The notes below the pieces were generated by a model that saw nothing but the letters and a program-made list of their open reading frames with translations, searched no databases and had not been told where the DNA came from. A stretch of DNA of 64,000 nt from Gemmatimonadota bacterium (GTDB taxonomy: Bacteria > Gemmatimonadota > Gemmatimonadetes > Gemmatimonadales > Gemmatimonadaceae): contig JACPFW010000037.1 of NCBI GenBank assembly GCA_016182795.1, forward strand, positions 36,936-100,935, given 5' to 3'. The first letter of the stretch is position 1; every line of letters begins with the position of its first letter. A program made the translations under genes and the position numbers. This document shows, one piece after another, positions 7,311-15,976 of the stretch.

Positions 7311-9874
7311 CGTGGAGGACCGTCGGTGCGCTAGCCTCGCTCGTCGTCGCGTTCGCACTGCCCGCGCAGCAGCCCACGGGTGCCGCGAATCCGCACGGCC
7401 CGAACGTGGGCGCCTGCGCGCAGTGCCACAGCGCGAAGGGCTGGCGCCCCGCGCGCATCAGCCGCGCATTTGCGCACGCGCCATCGGTGTTTCCGTTGTC
7501 CGGCGCGCACGAGCGCACGGCGTGCACCGCCTGCCACGCGTCCCTCGAGTTCGGCAAGGCGCCCGTGGCCTGCGCCGAATGCCACCGCGACGTGCACAAG
7601 GCCGAGATGGGACGTGACTGTGCGCAGTGCCACACGACGCGCAGCTTCGTCGACGAAACCAATCTTCGCCGCACGCATGAACTCACGCGATTCCCCCTGC
7701 GCGGCGCACACGCCACGCTGGAGTGCGCGGCATGCCACCCGGCCGCGTCGCCAGGGCAGTCGCAGTATCGCCGGCGGCCAACCGCTTGCATTGGGTGCCA
7801 TGCCAGTGCCTATCGCGCCGCCAAGGCGCCCGATCATCAGGCGGCGGGCTTCCCGCAGGACTGCAGTCAGTGCCATCGCGTCAGCACGTGGTCCGGCGGG
7901 ACTTTCAACCATGCGGCGACCCGCTTTCCCCTGACGGACGCGCACGCGGCGGTGTCGTGCGACCGCTGCCATGCCGACGGCCGCTTCAAGGGGCGCCCCA
8001 CCGACTGCGTCGCCTGCCACCAGACGGACTATACGTGGACCAAGACGCCGCCGCATGCGGTCTCCGGCTTCCCGACCACGTGCGCGCTCTGCCACTCGAT
8101 GAAGTCGTGGACACGCGGCGTATTCAACCACGACGCCACGGCGTTCGCGCTCACCGGGGCACATCGTGCGGCGTCGTGCGCCCGCTGCCACGCCGACAAC
8201 GTGTACCGCGGCAAGTCGACGGAATGTCGCAGTTGTCATCAGCCGCAGTACGCGGCGGCCGCCAACCCGCCGCATGCGACGCTCGCGTTTCCGACCGCCT
8301 GCCTCTCCTGCCACACCACCACGGCGTGGACGGGCGGAGCCTTTGACCACTCGACCACCGCATTTGCCCTGACCGGCGCCCATCGCGCCGGGCCGTGCGC
8401 GTCGTGTCATGCCAATGGCCAGTGGCGCGGCATCGCCTCGACGTGCGCCAACTGTCACCAGGCGCAGTACGCCGCCGCCGTCAATCCGCCACATGCGAGT
8501 GCCGGCTATCCCACGACGTGCCAGCAGTGCCATTCCACGACGGCCTGGCAGGGGGCATCGTTCGACCACAGCGCGACCGCGTTCGCCCTCACCGGCGCGC
8601 ACCGCGCGGCGCAGTGCAATGACTGTCACGCCGACCGCGTCTACAAGGGCAAGAGCACCGCATGCGTGTCGTGCCACCAGGCGGCCTACGCGGCGACCAC
8701 GAAACCGGCGCACGCGGCCAGCGGCATCGGTACGAACTGCACGCAGTGCCACGGCACCGCCGGGTGGGCGGGCTCGGCGTTCGACCACTCTGTCACGTCG
8801 TTTGCGCTCACCGGCGCCCATCGCGCGGTGGCGTGCGCAGGGTGCCACGGCGATGGCGTGTACAAGGGAAAGCCGTCGCTGTGCGAGAGTTGCCATCGCG
8901 CCCGGTACGACGCCACCAGCACGCCGGCGCACGCAGCGGCCGGCTTTCCGACGTCGTGCCAGTCGTGCCACACGACCACCGCGTGGGTGCCGTCGCCGTT
9001 TGACCACTCGGCCACGCAGTTCCCCCTGACCGGCGCGCACCGGGCGTCCCCCTGCGCACGCTGTCACGGCGACAATGTGTACAAGGGAAAGAACACGGCG
9101 TGCGTGTCCTGCCACCAGCCGCAGTACGTCGCCTCGGTGCGGCCGCCGCATGCCACGCTCGCGTTCCCGACGGTGTGCGCCACGTGTCATACGACCACCG
9201 CCTGGACCGGCGCGACCTTCGATCACGCGGTGACGCGCTTTGCCCTGACCGGTGCGCACCGCGCCGTCAGCTGTGCCGGCTGCCACGGCGATGGCATCTA
9301 TCGCGGCAAGCCGCTGACCTGCGCGGGCTGCCATCAGGCGCGCTTCGACGCGACGACGACCCCCAATCACCGGTCGGCGGCCTTCCCGACGACGTGCGAG
9401 GTCTGTCACAGCACCACCGCGTGGATTCCCGGAACGTTCAACCACGCGAACACGCTCTTCCCGCTGACCGGCGCGCACACCACGCAGTCCTGCGCCTCGT
9501 GCCATGGCGACGGCGTGTATCGCGGCAAGTCGACGCTCTGCGTGAGCTGCCATCAGGCGCGATACGACGCGACGACCAATCCCAACCATCGCGCGGCCAT
9601 GTTCCCGACGGCGTGCGCGTCGTGCCACACGACGCTCCGGTGGACGGGAGCCACCTTCAACCACGACGGCTCGTACTTCCCCATATACAGCGGCAAGCAC
9701 AAGGGGCGGTGGAGCACGTGCGCCGATTGCCACACTGTCTCCACCAACTTCTCGGTGTTCTCCTGCTTTTCGTGCCACCGCCAAACGGATATGGACAAAG
9801 AGCACAAGGGACGCACCGGCTATCGCTACGACAGCGCGTTGTGCTATCAGTGCCATCCGCGAGGGACGTCGTGA
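7307..9874 (+). CDS. 34-heme c-type cytochrome built from eight tandem 73-residue triheme modules
   Basis: An 855-residue protein starting at ATG 7307, which overlaps the previous stop; this start begins a clear signal peptide ending in ALPAQQ. An upstream in-frame extension to 7199 would overlap the 23-heme gene and hide the signal, so I reject it. I count 34 CXXCH motifs: six in residues 1-185, 24 in eight 73-residue modules (186-769) and four in the C-terminal tail. Each module has three CXXCH sites and three conserved non-motif His (in F-[DN]-H, [GD]-A-H and P-x-H), enough for bis-His ligation of every heme. There is no lipobox or membrane anchor. The predicted product is a long chain of hemes exported to the periplasm or beyond. 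It is followed at once by an outer-membrane barrel gene. Confidence 0.88.
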   Translation: MTWRTVGALASLVVAFALPAQQPTGAANPHGPNVGACAQCHSAKGWRPARISRAFAHAPSVFPLSGAHERTACTACHASLEFGKAPVACAECHRDVHKAEMGRDCAQCHTTRSFVDETNLRRTHELTRFPLRGAHATLECAACHPAASPGQSQYRRRPTACIGCHASAYRAAKAPDHQAAGFPQDCSQCHRVSTWSGGTFNHAATRFPLTDAHAAVSCDRCHADGRFKGRPTDCVACHQTDYTWTKTPPHAVSGFPTTCALCHSMKSWTRGVFNHDATAFALTGAHRAASCARCHADNVYRGKSTECRSCHQPQYAAAANPPHATLAFPTACLSCHTTTAWTGGAFDHSTTAFALTGAHRAGPCASCHANGQWRGIASTCANCHQAQYAAAVNPPHASAGYPTTCQQCHSTTAWQGASFDHSATAFALTGAHRAAQCNDCHADRVYKGKSTACVSCHQAAYAATTKPAHAASGIGTNCTQCHGTAGWAGSAFDHSVTSFALTGAHRAVACAGCHGDGVYKGKPSLCESCHRARYDATSTPAHAAAGFPTSCQSCHTTTAWVPSPFDHSATQFPLTGAHRASPCARCHGDNVYKGKNTACVSCHQPQYVASVRPPHATLAFPTVCATCHTTTAWTGATFDHAVTRFALTGAHRAVSCAGCHGDGIYRGKPLTCAGCHQARFDATTTPNHRSAAFPTTCEVCHSTTAWIPGTFNHANTLFPLTGAHTTQSCASCHGDGVYRGKSTLCVSCHQARYDATTNPNHRAAMFPTACASCHTTLRWTGATFNHDGSYFPIYSGKHKGRWSTCADCHTVSTNFSVFSCFSCHRQTDMDKEHKGRTGYRYDSALCYQCHPRGTS
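7862..9613 (+). repeat. eight tandem 219-bp coding repeats (73-aa triheme module)
   Basis: The Cys codon that opens each module recurs at 7862, 8081 and 8300, and the ninth position falls at 9614, exactly eight times 219 bases after the first. No unit carries an insertion or deletion, although the nucleotide sequence between units has drifted. Shared protein phrases are TTAW, F[DN]H, F-x-LTGAHR, VY[KR]GK and SCHQ. The exact length with diverged sequence argues for structural constraint on the protein, not for a very recent duplication. Confidence 0.9.
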
Positions 9875-11463
9875 TGCGTCTCCCGTTGCCGAACCCATAC
9901 GCGCGCGCAGTCCTGACCCTGATCTCCGCCATCGCGGCGCTGACGGGACCAGCCAGGGCACAGGAGACCGACACGTCCGCGTGGACCCGCATCAGTTACA
10001 TCAGCGGCGCGACCATCTACCTGGAGGTCGGCCGACAACAGGGCCTCACCGAGGGGAGCACGCTCGACGTCGTCCGCGCCGGGGCAACAGTGGCGCGCGT
10101 GCGCGTCACCGCGCTGGCTTCGACGAGGGCGGCCTGTGAACTGCTTCCACCCGTCGTCGACCTGATCGTGGGAGATTCGGTGCGCTACGTCGCACGCGTG
10201 ATCCCCGCCGCTGCCACAGCGCCAAGCGCGTCGGCAAGCGCGCGCCCGACACGTCGCAGCGGATTGCGGGGCCGCATTGGAGTGCGCTACCTCGTGATCG
10301 CGCCGGAGGGCGGGGTGGGAGGGCTCACGCAGCCTGCCTACGATCTCCGGCTCGAGGGCTCCCCGATGGTCGGCACGCCGCTTGGCGTCACCGTCGATGC
10401 CCGCGCGCAGCGCACTCGATACACCACCACGGGGGCTGCGGCGCCACGCCCGGCGCTCAACTCCACGCGCGTCTACCAAGCGGCGCTCTCGTGGAGCCAC
10501 GCCGCAAGCGGCATCCGTGTCGCCGCCGGGCGACAGCTGGCGGGGGCGCTCACATCCGTCGGACTGTTCGATGGACTTTCCGTCGATCTCGGTCGGCGAC
10601 AGTGGGCGACGGGACTCTTCGTCGGCAGTCAGCCGGACGCCGTCGACTTCGGCCTTTCGAGCCAGATTCGCGAATACGGCGCCTACGGCGAATGGCATAC
10701 CGCACCCGGCGTGCGCACCATGGCTTCCGTGACGATGGGCGGTGTTGGCTCGTACGTCGGCACGACCATTGACCGGGAATATGGATTCACGCGCGTCACG
10801 CTGACCTCGCCGCTCGTGTCGCTGTATGCGACGCAAGAACTCGACGTGAATCGCGGCTGGCGACGCGCCGCCGAGCGCGTGCCGATCACGGCAACCGCCT
10901 CGTTCGCCAGCGTGCAGGTGACGCCGACGCCGCGCTTCATCCTCTCTGGAGGCATTGACCATCGACGCAACGCGCGCTTGTATCGCGACTACGTCGATCC
11001 AGAACAGTCGTTCGACGACGCCTTCCGTGAGGGATCGTGGGCGGGGCTCACATTCGTTGCGCCGCGTTACGCGCGCCTGAGCGTCGACCGACGCGACAGT
11101 CGCGGAGGCGGCGCCGGCAATGCCAGCTCGAACACCGTCATGGCCAGTGCCAGCGGCCTCACGCGCTGGCGCGTCGGCCTGCGCACGCGCGTCACCGCCT
11201 TTGACGGTGCGCTTGCGTCGGGACAGCTCGCGTCCGGTGCCGTGGAGATCGATCCATGGGGCGTCGTTCGCATCGAAGGCAACGGCGGCGTGCGCACTAC
11301 ACGCGCGACGGGATCTGTCGGCGCGGCGAATGTGTCGTGGTGGGGGGTAGATGCTGACATCACTATCAGGCGTTCCCTGTATTTGATGCTCTCCACCTAC
11401 CGTGAACGCGAGGCGGGTGCGTCGTCCATGCAGACGTACGCCGCACTCAGTTGGCGTTTCTAG
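9874..11463 (+). CDS. outer-membrane beta-barrel protein with N-terminal SH3-like domain, putative conduit porin
   Basis: A 529-residue protein whose ATG overlaps the TGA of the 34-heme cytochrome gene. It has a signal peptide ending in GPARAQ (residues 1-30) and a small domain (about 32-110) with an IYLEVGRQQGLTEG...VRVT pattern typical of SH3-like or FlgT-C-like folds. About 400 residues of alternating polar and hydrophobic strands follow, ending in LSWRF; a terminal Phe is the usual recognition signal for outer-membrane barrel assembly. I recognise no MtrB, PioB or ExtD signature, and no N-terminal CXXC as found in MtrB. Its position directly after two multiheme cytochromes suggests it forms the outer-membrane pore of a porin-cytochrome conduit. 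A general porin role cannot be excluded. Confidence 0.65.
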   Translation: MRLPLPNPYARAVLTLISAIAALTGPARAQETDTSAWTRISYISGATIYLEVGRQQGLTEGSTLDVVRAGATVARVRVTALASTRAACELLPPVVDLIVGDSVRYVARVIPAAATAPSASASARPTRRSGLRGRIGVRYLVIAPEGGVGGLTQPAYDLRLEGSPMVGTPLGVTVDARAQRTRYTTTGAAAPRPALNSTRVYQAALSWSHAASGIRVAAGRQLAGALTSVGLFDGLSVDLGRRQWATGLFVGSQPDAVDFGLSSQIREYGAYGEWHTAPGVRTMASVTMGGVGSYVGTTIDREYGFTRVTLTSPLVSLYATQELDVNRGWRRAAERVPITATASFASVQVTPTPRFILSGGIDHRRNARLYRDYVDPEQSFDDAFREGSWAGLTFVAPRYARLSVDRRDSRGGGAGNASSNTVMASASGLTRWRVGLRTRVTAFDGALASGQLASGAVEIDPWGVVRIEGNGGVRTTRATGSVGAANVSWWGVDADITIRRSLYLMLSTYREREAGASSMQTYAALSWRF

Positions 11464-11523
11464 CACCGCCCATCTCCCGTCATCATGCGCTTCACGATAA
11501 ATTCCGAGCGTTGTATTTCGACG

Positions 11524-11539
11524 GGCGCCGTACGGCGCC
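11524..11539. promoter_or_regulatory. 16-bp perfect palindrome in the sucC leader
   Basis: The sequence GGCGCCGTACGGCGCC is its own reverse complement. It lies 24 bases before the sucC GTG and ahead of the Shine-Dalgarno GGAG at 11555. It could be a regulator-binding site or form a small hairpin in the leader RNA. No regulator is identifiable. Confidence 0.35.
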
Positions 11540-11563
11540 GCGAACATCTCCCTCGGAGTTCCC

Positions 11564-12709
11564 GTGAACATCCACGAATACCAGGCGAAGGAGATCCTGC
11601 ACGGATTCGGCGTGCCGATTCCGGCTGGCAAGGTTGCCACAACGCCTGCAGAAGCTGAAGCGATCGCGAAGGAGTTCGGCGTCGCGGTCATGGTCAAGGC
11701 CCAGGTGCATGCCGGTGGGCGCGGCAAGGCGGGCGGCGTGAAATTCTGCAAGACGCCGGCCGAAGCCAAAGAGAAGGCCACCGCCATCCTTGGCATGCAG
11801 ATCAAGGGGCTGACCGTCGAGAAGGTGCTCGTCACCGTCGCCGCCGATATCGGCAGCGAGGCGTACGTCGGCATCATCGTCGACCGCCAGCGCAAGAAGC
11901 CGGTCTTCATGGTGTCGGCGGCCGGCGGCATCGACATCGAGCAGGTGGCGGCCACGACGCCGGAGAAGATTCTCTACCTCCCAGTGGACACCCGCTACGG
12001 CCTGCGCGGCTACGAAGCGATGCGCATGGGATTCTTCCTCTATCCCGATGCCAAGCTCGCCAAGCAGGCGGCCAAGATCATGCGGCAGCTTTACACCGCG
12101 TTCATGGCCAGCGGCTGCTCGCTCGCCGAAATCAACCCGCTCGTCGCGACGCCGACGGGTGAGCTGATCGCGGTGGACGGCAAGATGGTCATCGATGACA
12201 ACGAACTCGACCGCCACGCCGACATCGAGGCGCTGCGTGACGTGTCGTCCGAGGCGGCGTCGGAGGTGGACGCCCGCAACTGCAACCTCACGTTCATCAA
12301 GCTCGACGGCAACGTCGGCTGCGTGGTCAACGGCGCCGGACTGGCGATGGCGACCATGGATCTCGTGAAGTACTACGGCGGCGAGCCGGCCAACTTCCTC
12401 GACATCGGCGGGTCGTCGAATCCGGAGAAGGTGGTGAACGCGCTGCGCATCATCACCGCCGACCCGAACGTGAAGTGCATCCTGTTCAACATTTTCGGCG
12501 GCATCACGCGCACCGATGACGTGGCCAACGGCATCGTCACGGCCACCAAGGCGAACCCGCTGAAGGTGCCGATCGTGATCCGTCTTACCGGCACCAACGA
12601 AGAGATCGCCATGAAGATCCTCACCGAGAACGGTTTCTCGGCGTCGGCTGACATGGATGAAGCCGTCGTGAAGGCCGTGGCGATGGCGAAGGGAGGACAG
12701 GCCGCGTGA
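11564..12709 (+). CDS. sucC: succinate--CoA ligase (ADP-forming), beta subunit
   Basis: A 381-residue protein with a GTG start and a GGAG ribosome site five bases upstream. It begins [12 protein letters not shown], the standard SucC N-terminus. An ATP-grasp domain occupies about residues 1-235 ([14 protein letters not shown]) and a CoA-ligase domain follows ([27 protein letters not shown]). Length matches the family. SucC binds the nucleotide and, with SucD, interconverts succinyl-CoA and succinate with substrate-level phosphorylation in the TCA cycle. The stop overlaps the sucD start. Confidence 0.97.
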   Translation: MNIHEYQAKEILHGFGVPIPAGKVATTPAEAEAIAKEFGVAVMVKAQVHAGGRGKAGGVKFCKTPAEAKEKATAILGMQIKGLTVEKVLVTVAADIGSEAYVGIIVDRQRKKPVFMVSAAGGIDIEQVAATTPEKILYLPVDTRYGLRGYEAMRMGFFLYPDAKLAKQAAKIMRQLYTAFMASGCSLAEINPLVATPTGELIAVDGKMVIDDNELDRHADIEALRDVSSEAASEVDARNCNLTFIKLDGNVGCVVNGAGLAMATMDLVKYYGGEPANFLDIGGSSNPEKVVNALRIITADPNVKCILFNIFGGITRTDDVANGIVTATKANPLKVPIVIRLTGTNEEIAMKILTENGFSASADMDEAVVKAVAMAKGGQAA

Positions 12710-13578
12710 GCATCTTCATCAATAAGGACACCAAGCTGGTGGTGCAGGGGATCACGGGCCGCGACGGCTCGTTCCACACCAAGCAGGCCATCGAATACGG
12801 CACGCAGGTCGTCGCCGGCGTCACGCCGGGCAAGGGCGGCCAGATGTTCGAGGGCACGATCCCGATCTTCAACAACGTGTATGACGCGGTCGCCAAGACC
12901 GGCGCCAACACGTCCGTGATCTACGTGCCGCCGATGGGCGCGGCTGATGCGATCATGGAGGCGGTGGACGCCGGCTGCGCGACGGTCGTGTGCATCACCG
13001 AAGGCGTGCCCGTGCTCGACATGACGAAGGTTTACCCCTTCGTGAAGGAGAAGGGCGCGCGCCTCATTGGCCCCAACTGCCCGGGCGTCATCTCGCCAGG
13101 GGAAGCGAAGGTCGGCATCATTCCCGGACGCATCTGCATTCCGGGCAACGTCGGCGTCGTCAGCCGCTCGGGGACGCTCACCTACGAAGTCGTGTATCAG
13201 CTCACCCGCGCCGGCATCGGTCAGACGACCTGCGTCGGCATCGGCGGCGATCCGATCAACGGCACGAACTTCATCGATTGCCTCTCGGCCTTCGAGAAGG
13301 ATCCGAAGCCCAAGGCCGTGGCGATGATGGGCGAGATCGGCGGCACCGACGAGCAGGAAGCGGCGGACTTCGTCAAGAACCACATGACCAAGCCGGTCGT
13401 CGGCTTCATCGCGGGCCAGACGGCGCCTCCGGGCCGCCGGATGGGGCACGCGGGCGCGATCATTTCGGGTTCGGCGGGCACCGCCGCCGAGAAGATCGAG
13501 GCCTTCAAGGCCGCGGGCATCGGCGTCGCCGTGCGCCCGATGGACTTTGTGGAGCTGATCAAGGCGAAGCTCAAGTAG
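12706..13578 (+). CDS. sucD: succinate--CoA ligase, alpha subunit
   Basis: A 290-residue protein with a GTG start overlapping the sucC stop (GTGA), a typical sign of translational coupling. It has the N-terminal CoA-binding Rossmann domain ([16 protein letters not shown]) and the CoA-ligase domain. The phosphorylated active-site His is in GHAGAIISG. The motif GPNCPGVI is also present. The protein forms the alpha/beta complex with SucC. A long hairpin lies 20 bases downstream, before ndk. Confidence 0.97.
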   Translation: MSIFINKDTKLVVQGITGRDGSFHTKQAIEYGTQVVAGVTPGKGGQMFEGTIPIFNNVYDAVAKTGANTSVIYVPPMGAADAIMEAVDAGCATVVCITEGVPVLDMTKVYPFVKEKGARLIGPNCPGVISPGEAKVGIIPGRICIPGNVGVVSRSGTLTYEVVYQLTRAGIGQTTCVGIGGDPINGTNFIDCLSAFEKDPKPKAVAMMGEIGGTDEQEAADFVKNHMTKPVVGFIAGQTAPPGRRMGHAGAIISGSAGTAAEKIEAFKAAGIGVAVRPMDFVELIKAKLK

Positions 13579-13598
13579 TCGATCGACGCAGGACACGA

Positions 13599-13662
13599 GA
13601 GGGTGCTGTCGGCTGGCGAGGGCACGTTCCGCCTTCGCCACCGACGGTGCCCTCTGTATCTT
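13599..13662 (+). terminator. hairpin between sucD and ndk, probable terminator or attenuator
   Basis: Arms beginning GAGGGTGCTGTCGG (13599) and ending CCGACGGTGCCCTC (13654) pair over more than 20 bases with a few wobbles. A T-rich run, TGTATCTTTCTT, follows. The same T-rich run could serve as a -10 (TATCTT) for ndk, with TTCGCC 17 bases upstream, so the site may both end sucCD transcription and start ndk. Confidence 0.5.
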
Positions 13663-13706
13663 TCTTGCTGCACGATTCCAACGACCCTCATTCCGACCGA
13701 CAGACC

Positions 13707-14126
13707 ATGGCTGGCAATCGCACGCTCGCAATCATCAAGCCCGACGCCTTTGGCGCGGGGAAGGCAGGCAAGATTATCGCCCACCTCGAGGCCCAGGGAT
13801 TCAAGATTATCTGCGCCCGGGTGCTGCACATGACCACCGCCGAAGCCGGCGCGTTCTACGCGGTGCACAAGGGGCGCCCGTTCTACGATGAACTCGTGAC
13901 GTTCATGAGTTCCGGCCCGTGCATGCCGCTCGTGCTCGAGAAGGCCGACGCCGTCGCCGCCTACCGGGCCGCGATTGGCGCCACCGATCCCGCCGAAGCC
14001 GCCGAGGGAACGGTGCGCAAGCTGTACGCCGAGTCGAAGGGTCGGAATGCGGTCCACGGCTCCGACTCCGACGACAACGCCCGTCACGAAGGGATGTTCT
14101 TCTTTGGTGCCGCGGCCCTGATCTAG
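13707..14126 (+). CDS. ndk: nucleoside diphosphate kinase
   Basis: A 139-residue protein starting at ATG 13707 (MAGNRTLAIIKPDAF). A longer upstream frame runs through sucD in another frame and is spurious. The active-site His that carries the phosphate is in NAVHGSDS, and the nucleotide-binding Arg segments are present. Length is typical (about 140). The enzyme transfers the gamma-phosphate between nucleoside triphosphates and diphosphates. Its place after sucCD is common, since succinyl-CoA synthetase and Ndk cooperate to supply GTP and other NTPs. Confidence 0.97.
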   Translation: MAGNRTLAIIKPDAFGAGKAGKIIAHLEAQGFKIICARVLHMTTAEAGAFYAVHKGRPFYDELVTFMSSGPCMPLVLEKADAVAAYRAAIGATDPAEAAEGTVRKLYAESKGRNAVHGSDSDDNARHEGMFFFGAAALI

Positions 14127-14214
14127 CGCGAGACGGTGTAAATTGAGGGCTGCAATTGGCCTAAGTATCGGTCATTCCAGAACTTGACTCACTGGCGAAC
14201 ACAGAGTACGTTAC

Positions 14215-14739
14215 ATGGCTATGCTGTCGTTTGACACCCGATCGCTGGACAACGGCGCGGTAACCGTGGAAGCGGTGCTGCCGCCGTCCGACGGCGTTTG
14301 GTTGGACGAAGACATTCTGCGCCCGATTGGTGAGGGGCTCCGGGTCACCGGACGCCTCTCGGCGGCTGGCGCGGGACGGTACTACTTCAGCGGACACCTC
14401 TCCGGTGCCACGCAGCAGGAGTGCCGGCGGTGCCTGGTGCCGGTGGAGAGGGACGTGACTGCCGATGTGCACGTGCTCTTCGCCGAAGCTGGGGGAGAGG
14501 ATGACGACGATCCGGACGTCTTCCCGTTGGAAGGCGCTCAGGGCGACGTGATTGACCTGCGGCCCGCGGTGCGGGAGCAGTGGCTGCTGGAGGTTCCGCC
14601 GTTTCTCGAGTGCCGCCCGGACTGCAAGGGGCTGTGCCCGAAGTGCGGCGCCGACCTCAACGCCGGCGCGTGCACCTGCGCGCCGGAGATTGACCCCCGA
14701 TGGGATGCGCTGCGGAAGACCCGCAACGCGTCCGAATGA
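14215..14739 (+). CDS. YceD family protein (DUF177)
   Basis: A 174-residue protein with the YceD arrangement: a beta-rich N-terminus, a first Cys pair (CRRC, about residues 65-68), an acidic central stretch and a C-terminal Cys cluster (CRPDCKGLCPKCG). It lies just upstream of rpmF and plsX, as yceD does in many bacteria. E. coli YceD is linked to 23S rRNA accumulation; the biochemical role here is not visible. A promoter-like TTGACT-17-TACGTT (14184-14212) ends only two bases before the ATG. It may therefore be fortuitous, or translation may start at the second ATG (14221) on a nearly leaderless mRNA. Confidence 0.85.
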   Translation: MAMLSFDTRSLDNGAVTVEAVLPPSDGVWLDEDILRPIGEGLRVTGRLSAAGAGRYYFSGHLSGATQQECRRCLVPVERDVTADVHVLFAEAGGEDDDDPDVFPLEGAQGDVIDLRPAVREQWLLEVPPFLECRPDCKGLCPKCGADLNAGACTCAPEIDPRWDALRKTRNASE

Positions 14740-14762
14740 CCTGACCCTGTCACGAGACGACG

Positions 14763-14945
14763 ATGGCCGTCCCGAAGAGAAAGACCTCGAAGCGCAAGAA
14801 GCGGGCCCGCAACACGCACAAGAAGGCCCCGGCGATCAACATTCAGGCCTGCCCGAAGTGCGGCGCGATGAAGCAGCCGCATAAGGTGTGCCCAGAGTGC
14901 GGCTTCTACGCCGGCGAGCAGCGGGTTACCAAGAAGGGCAGCTGA
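14763..14945 (+). CDS. rpmF: 50S ribosomal protein L32
   Basis: A 60-residue basic protein beginning MAVPKRKTSKRKKRARNTHK, the conserved L32 N-terminus. It has two zinc-binding CxxC pairs, CPKCG and CPECG, so it is the zinc-binding (C+) form. It lies between yceD and plsX, the usual neighbourhood, two bases before the plsX start. Confidence 0.97.
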   Translation: MAVPKRKTSKRKKRARNTHKKAPAINIQACPKCGAMKQPHKVCPECGFYAGEQRVTKKGS

Positions 14946-14947
14946 CG

Positions 14948-15976
14948 TTGGCGCGCATCGCGTTGGACGCCATGGGCGGCGATCACGCTCCCACGGCGAC
15001 GATTGCGGGCGCGCTTCTCGCCCTCCAGGAACTCGCCCCGGAACACGGCATCCAGCTGGTTGGCCGTCCCGACGTCATCCGCGCTGAACTCGAGGCGCAG
15101 TTGGCCGGGGCGGCGCCTGCCGTGCGCGATGCCGCGGCGCAACGCCTGACCGTCGTCGAGGCCGCCGAAGTGATCGAGATGACGGACAAGCCGTCGGTCG
15201 CGATCCGCGGCAAGCCCAACAGCTCAATGGCCGTCGGCCTTCGCCTGCAGGCCGAGGGGCAGTCCGATGCGTTCGTCAGCGCCGGCAACACCGGGGCGCA
15301 GATGGCGGCGTCGACCTTCATTCTTCGACTGCATGCGGGGCTCAACCGCCCCGCCATCGCCACGCTCTTTCCGAGCGCGCGCGAGCCCGTCGTCGTGCTC
15401 GACAGCGGCGCCAACGTCGACTGCGCGGCCGAAGAACTCGTGCAGTTCGCGCGGCTCGGTGCCGTGTACGCCGAGGACATCCTCGGCCGCTCTAATCCCG
15501 CGGTCGCGCTCCTCTCCGTCGGCGAAGAGCCGGAGAAGGGGAATGCCGCGGTCAAGGATGCGCACCAGACGCTCGCCGCCGCCGGCGGCCTGAACTTCGT
15601 CGGCAATGTCGAAGGACGCGACGTGCCGATGGGCGCTTGCGACCGCGGCCCCGTGGACGTGGTGGTCTGCGACGGCTTCGTGGGCAACGTGCTCCTCAAG
15701 TTCTACGAGAGCGTGCCCAAGCTGATCTTCGGCCTGCTCGCCAAGAGCGGCGTGACCAAGGAGCAGCTGAGCGGCGCGCTCAAGAATCTCGACTACGCCG
15801 CGCATGGCGGCGCCCCGCTGCTGGGTCTCAAGGGCGTCTCGATCATCTGCCACGGCAAGTCGTCCCCTGAAGCAATCAAGAACGGCATTCTCGTCGGACT
15901 GCGCGCCGCGCAGTCGCGAATGAGCGACCATATCGGACAGCGACTCGCGTCCACGGCCGAAGGAGCCACTCGATGA
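14948..15976 (+). CDS. plsX: phosphate acyltransferase PlsX
   Basis: A 342-residue protein. I chose the TTG at 14948 because the product then begins MARIALDAMGGDHAPT, matching PlsX N-termini; a longer frame starts inside rpmF. Conserved parts include DAMGGDHAP, the region FVSAGNTGA and CDGFVGNVLLK. PlsX makes acyl-phosphate from acyl-ACP and phosphate for phospholipid synthesis by PlsY. The gene sits between rpmF and fabH, with its stop overlapping the fabH start (ATGA), the classic plsX-fabH-fabD-fabG-acpP order. Confidence 0.95.
   Translation: MARIALDAMGGDHAPTATIAGALLALQELAPEHGIQLVGRPDVIRAELEAQLAGAAPAVRDAAAQRLTVVEAAEVIEMTDKPSVAIRGKPNSSMAVGLRLQAEGQSDAFVSAGNTGAQMAASTFILRLHAGLNRPAIATLFPSAREPVVVLDSGANVDCAAEELVQFARLGAVYAEDILGRSNPAVALLSVGEEPEKGNAAVKDAHQTLAAAGGLNFVGNVEGRDVPMGACDRGPVDVVVCDGFVGNVLLKFYESVPKLIFGLLAKSGVTKEQLSGALKNLDYAAHGGAPLLGLKGVSIICHGKSSPEAIKNGILVGLRAAQSRMSDHIGQRLASTAEGATR

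Noticed and set aside
7862..9613. The regular repeats as a CRISPR or satellite array
   Set aside because: The period is a multiple of three, the frame is open throughout and the units encode a heme-binding module. There are no short repeat-spacer units.
7331..9961. An 876-codon open frame on the minus strand over the 34-heme gene
   Set aside because: It is a by-product of the repetitive, GC-rich CXXCH codons on the + strand. The + strand product has a signal peptide and 34 heme motifs, while the minus frame gives low-complexity Arg/Ala/Gly protein.
9847..11955. A 702-codon minus-strand open frame over the barrel gene and sucC
   Set aside because: It crosses two clear + strand genes, one of them sucC, and has no recognisable domain.
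14184..14212. A promoter directly ahead of yceD
   Set aside because: TTGACT-17-TACGTT is fairly good at -35, but the -10 ends two bases before the ATG, so it would only work for a leaderless internal start. Noted in the gene entry and not called separately.
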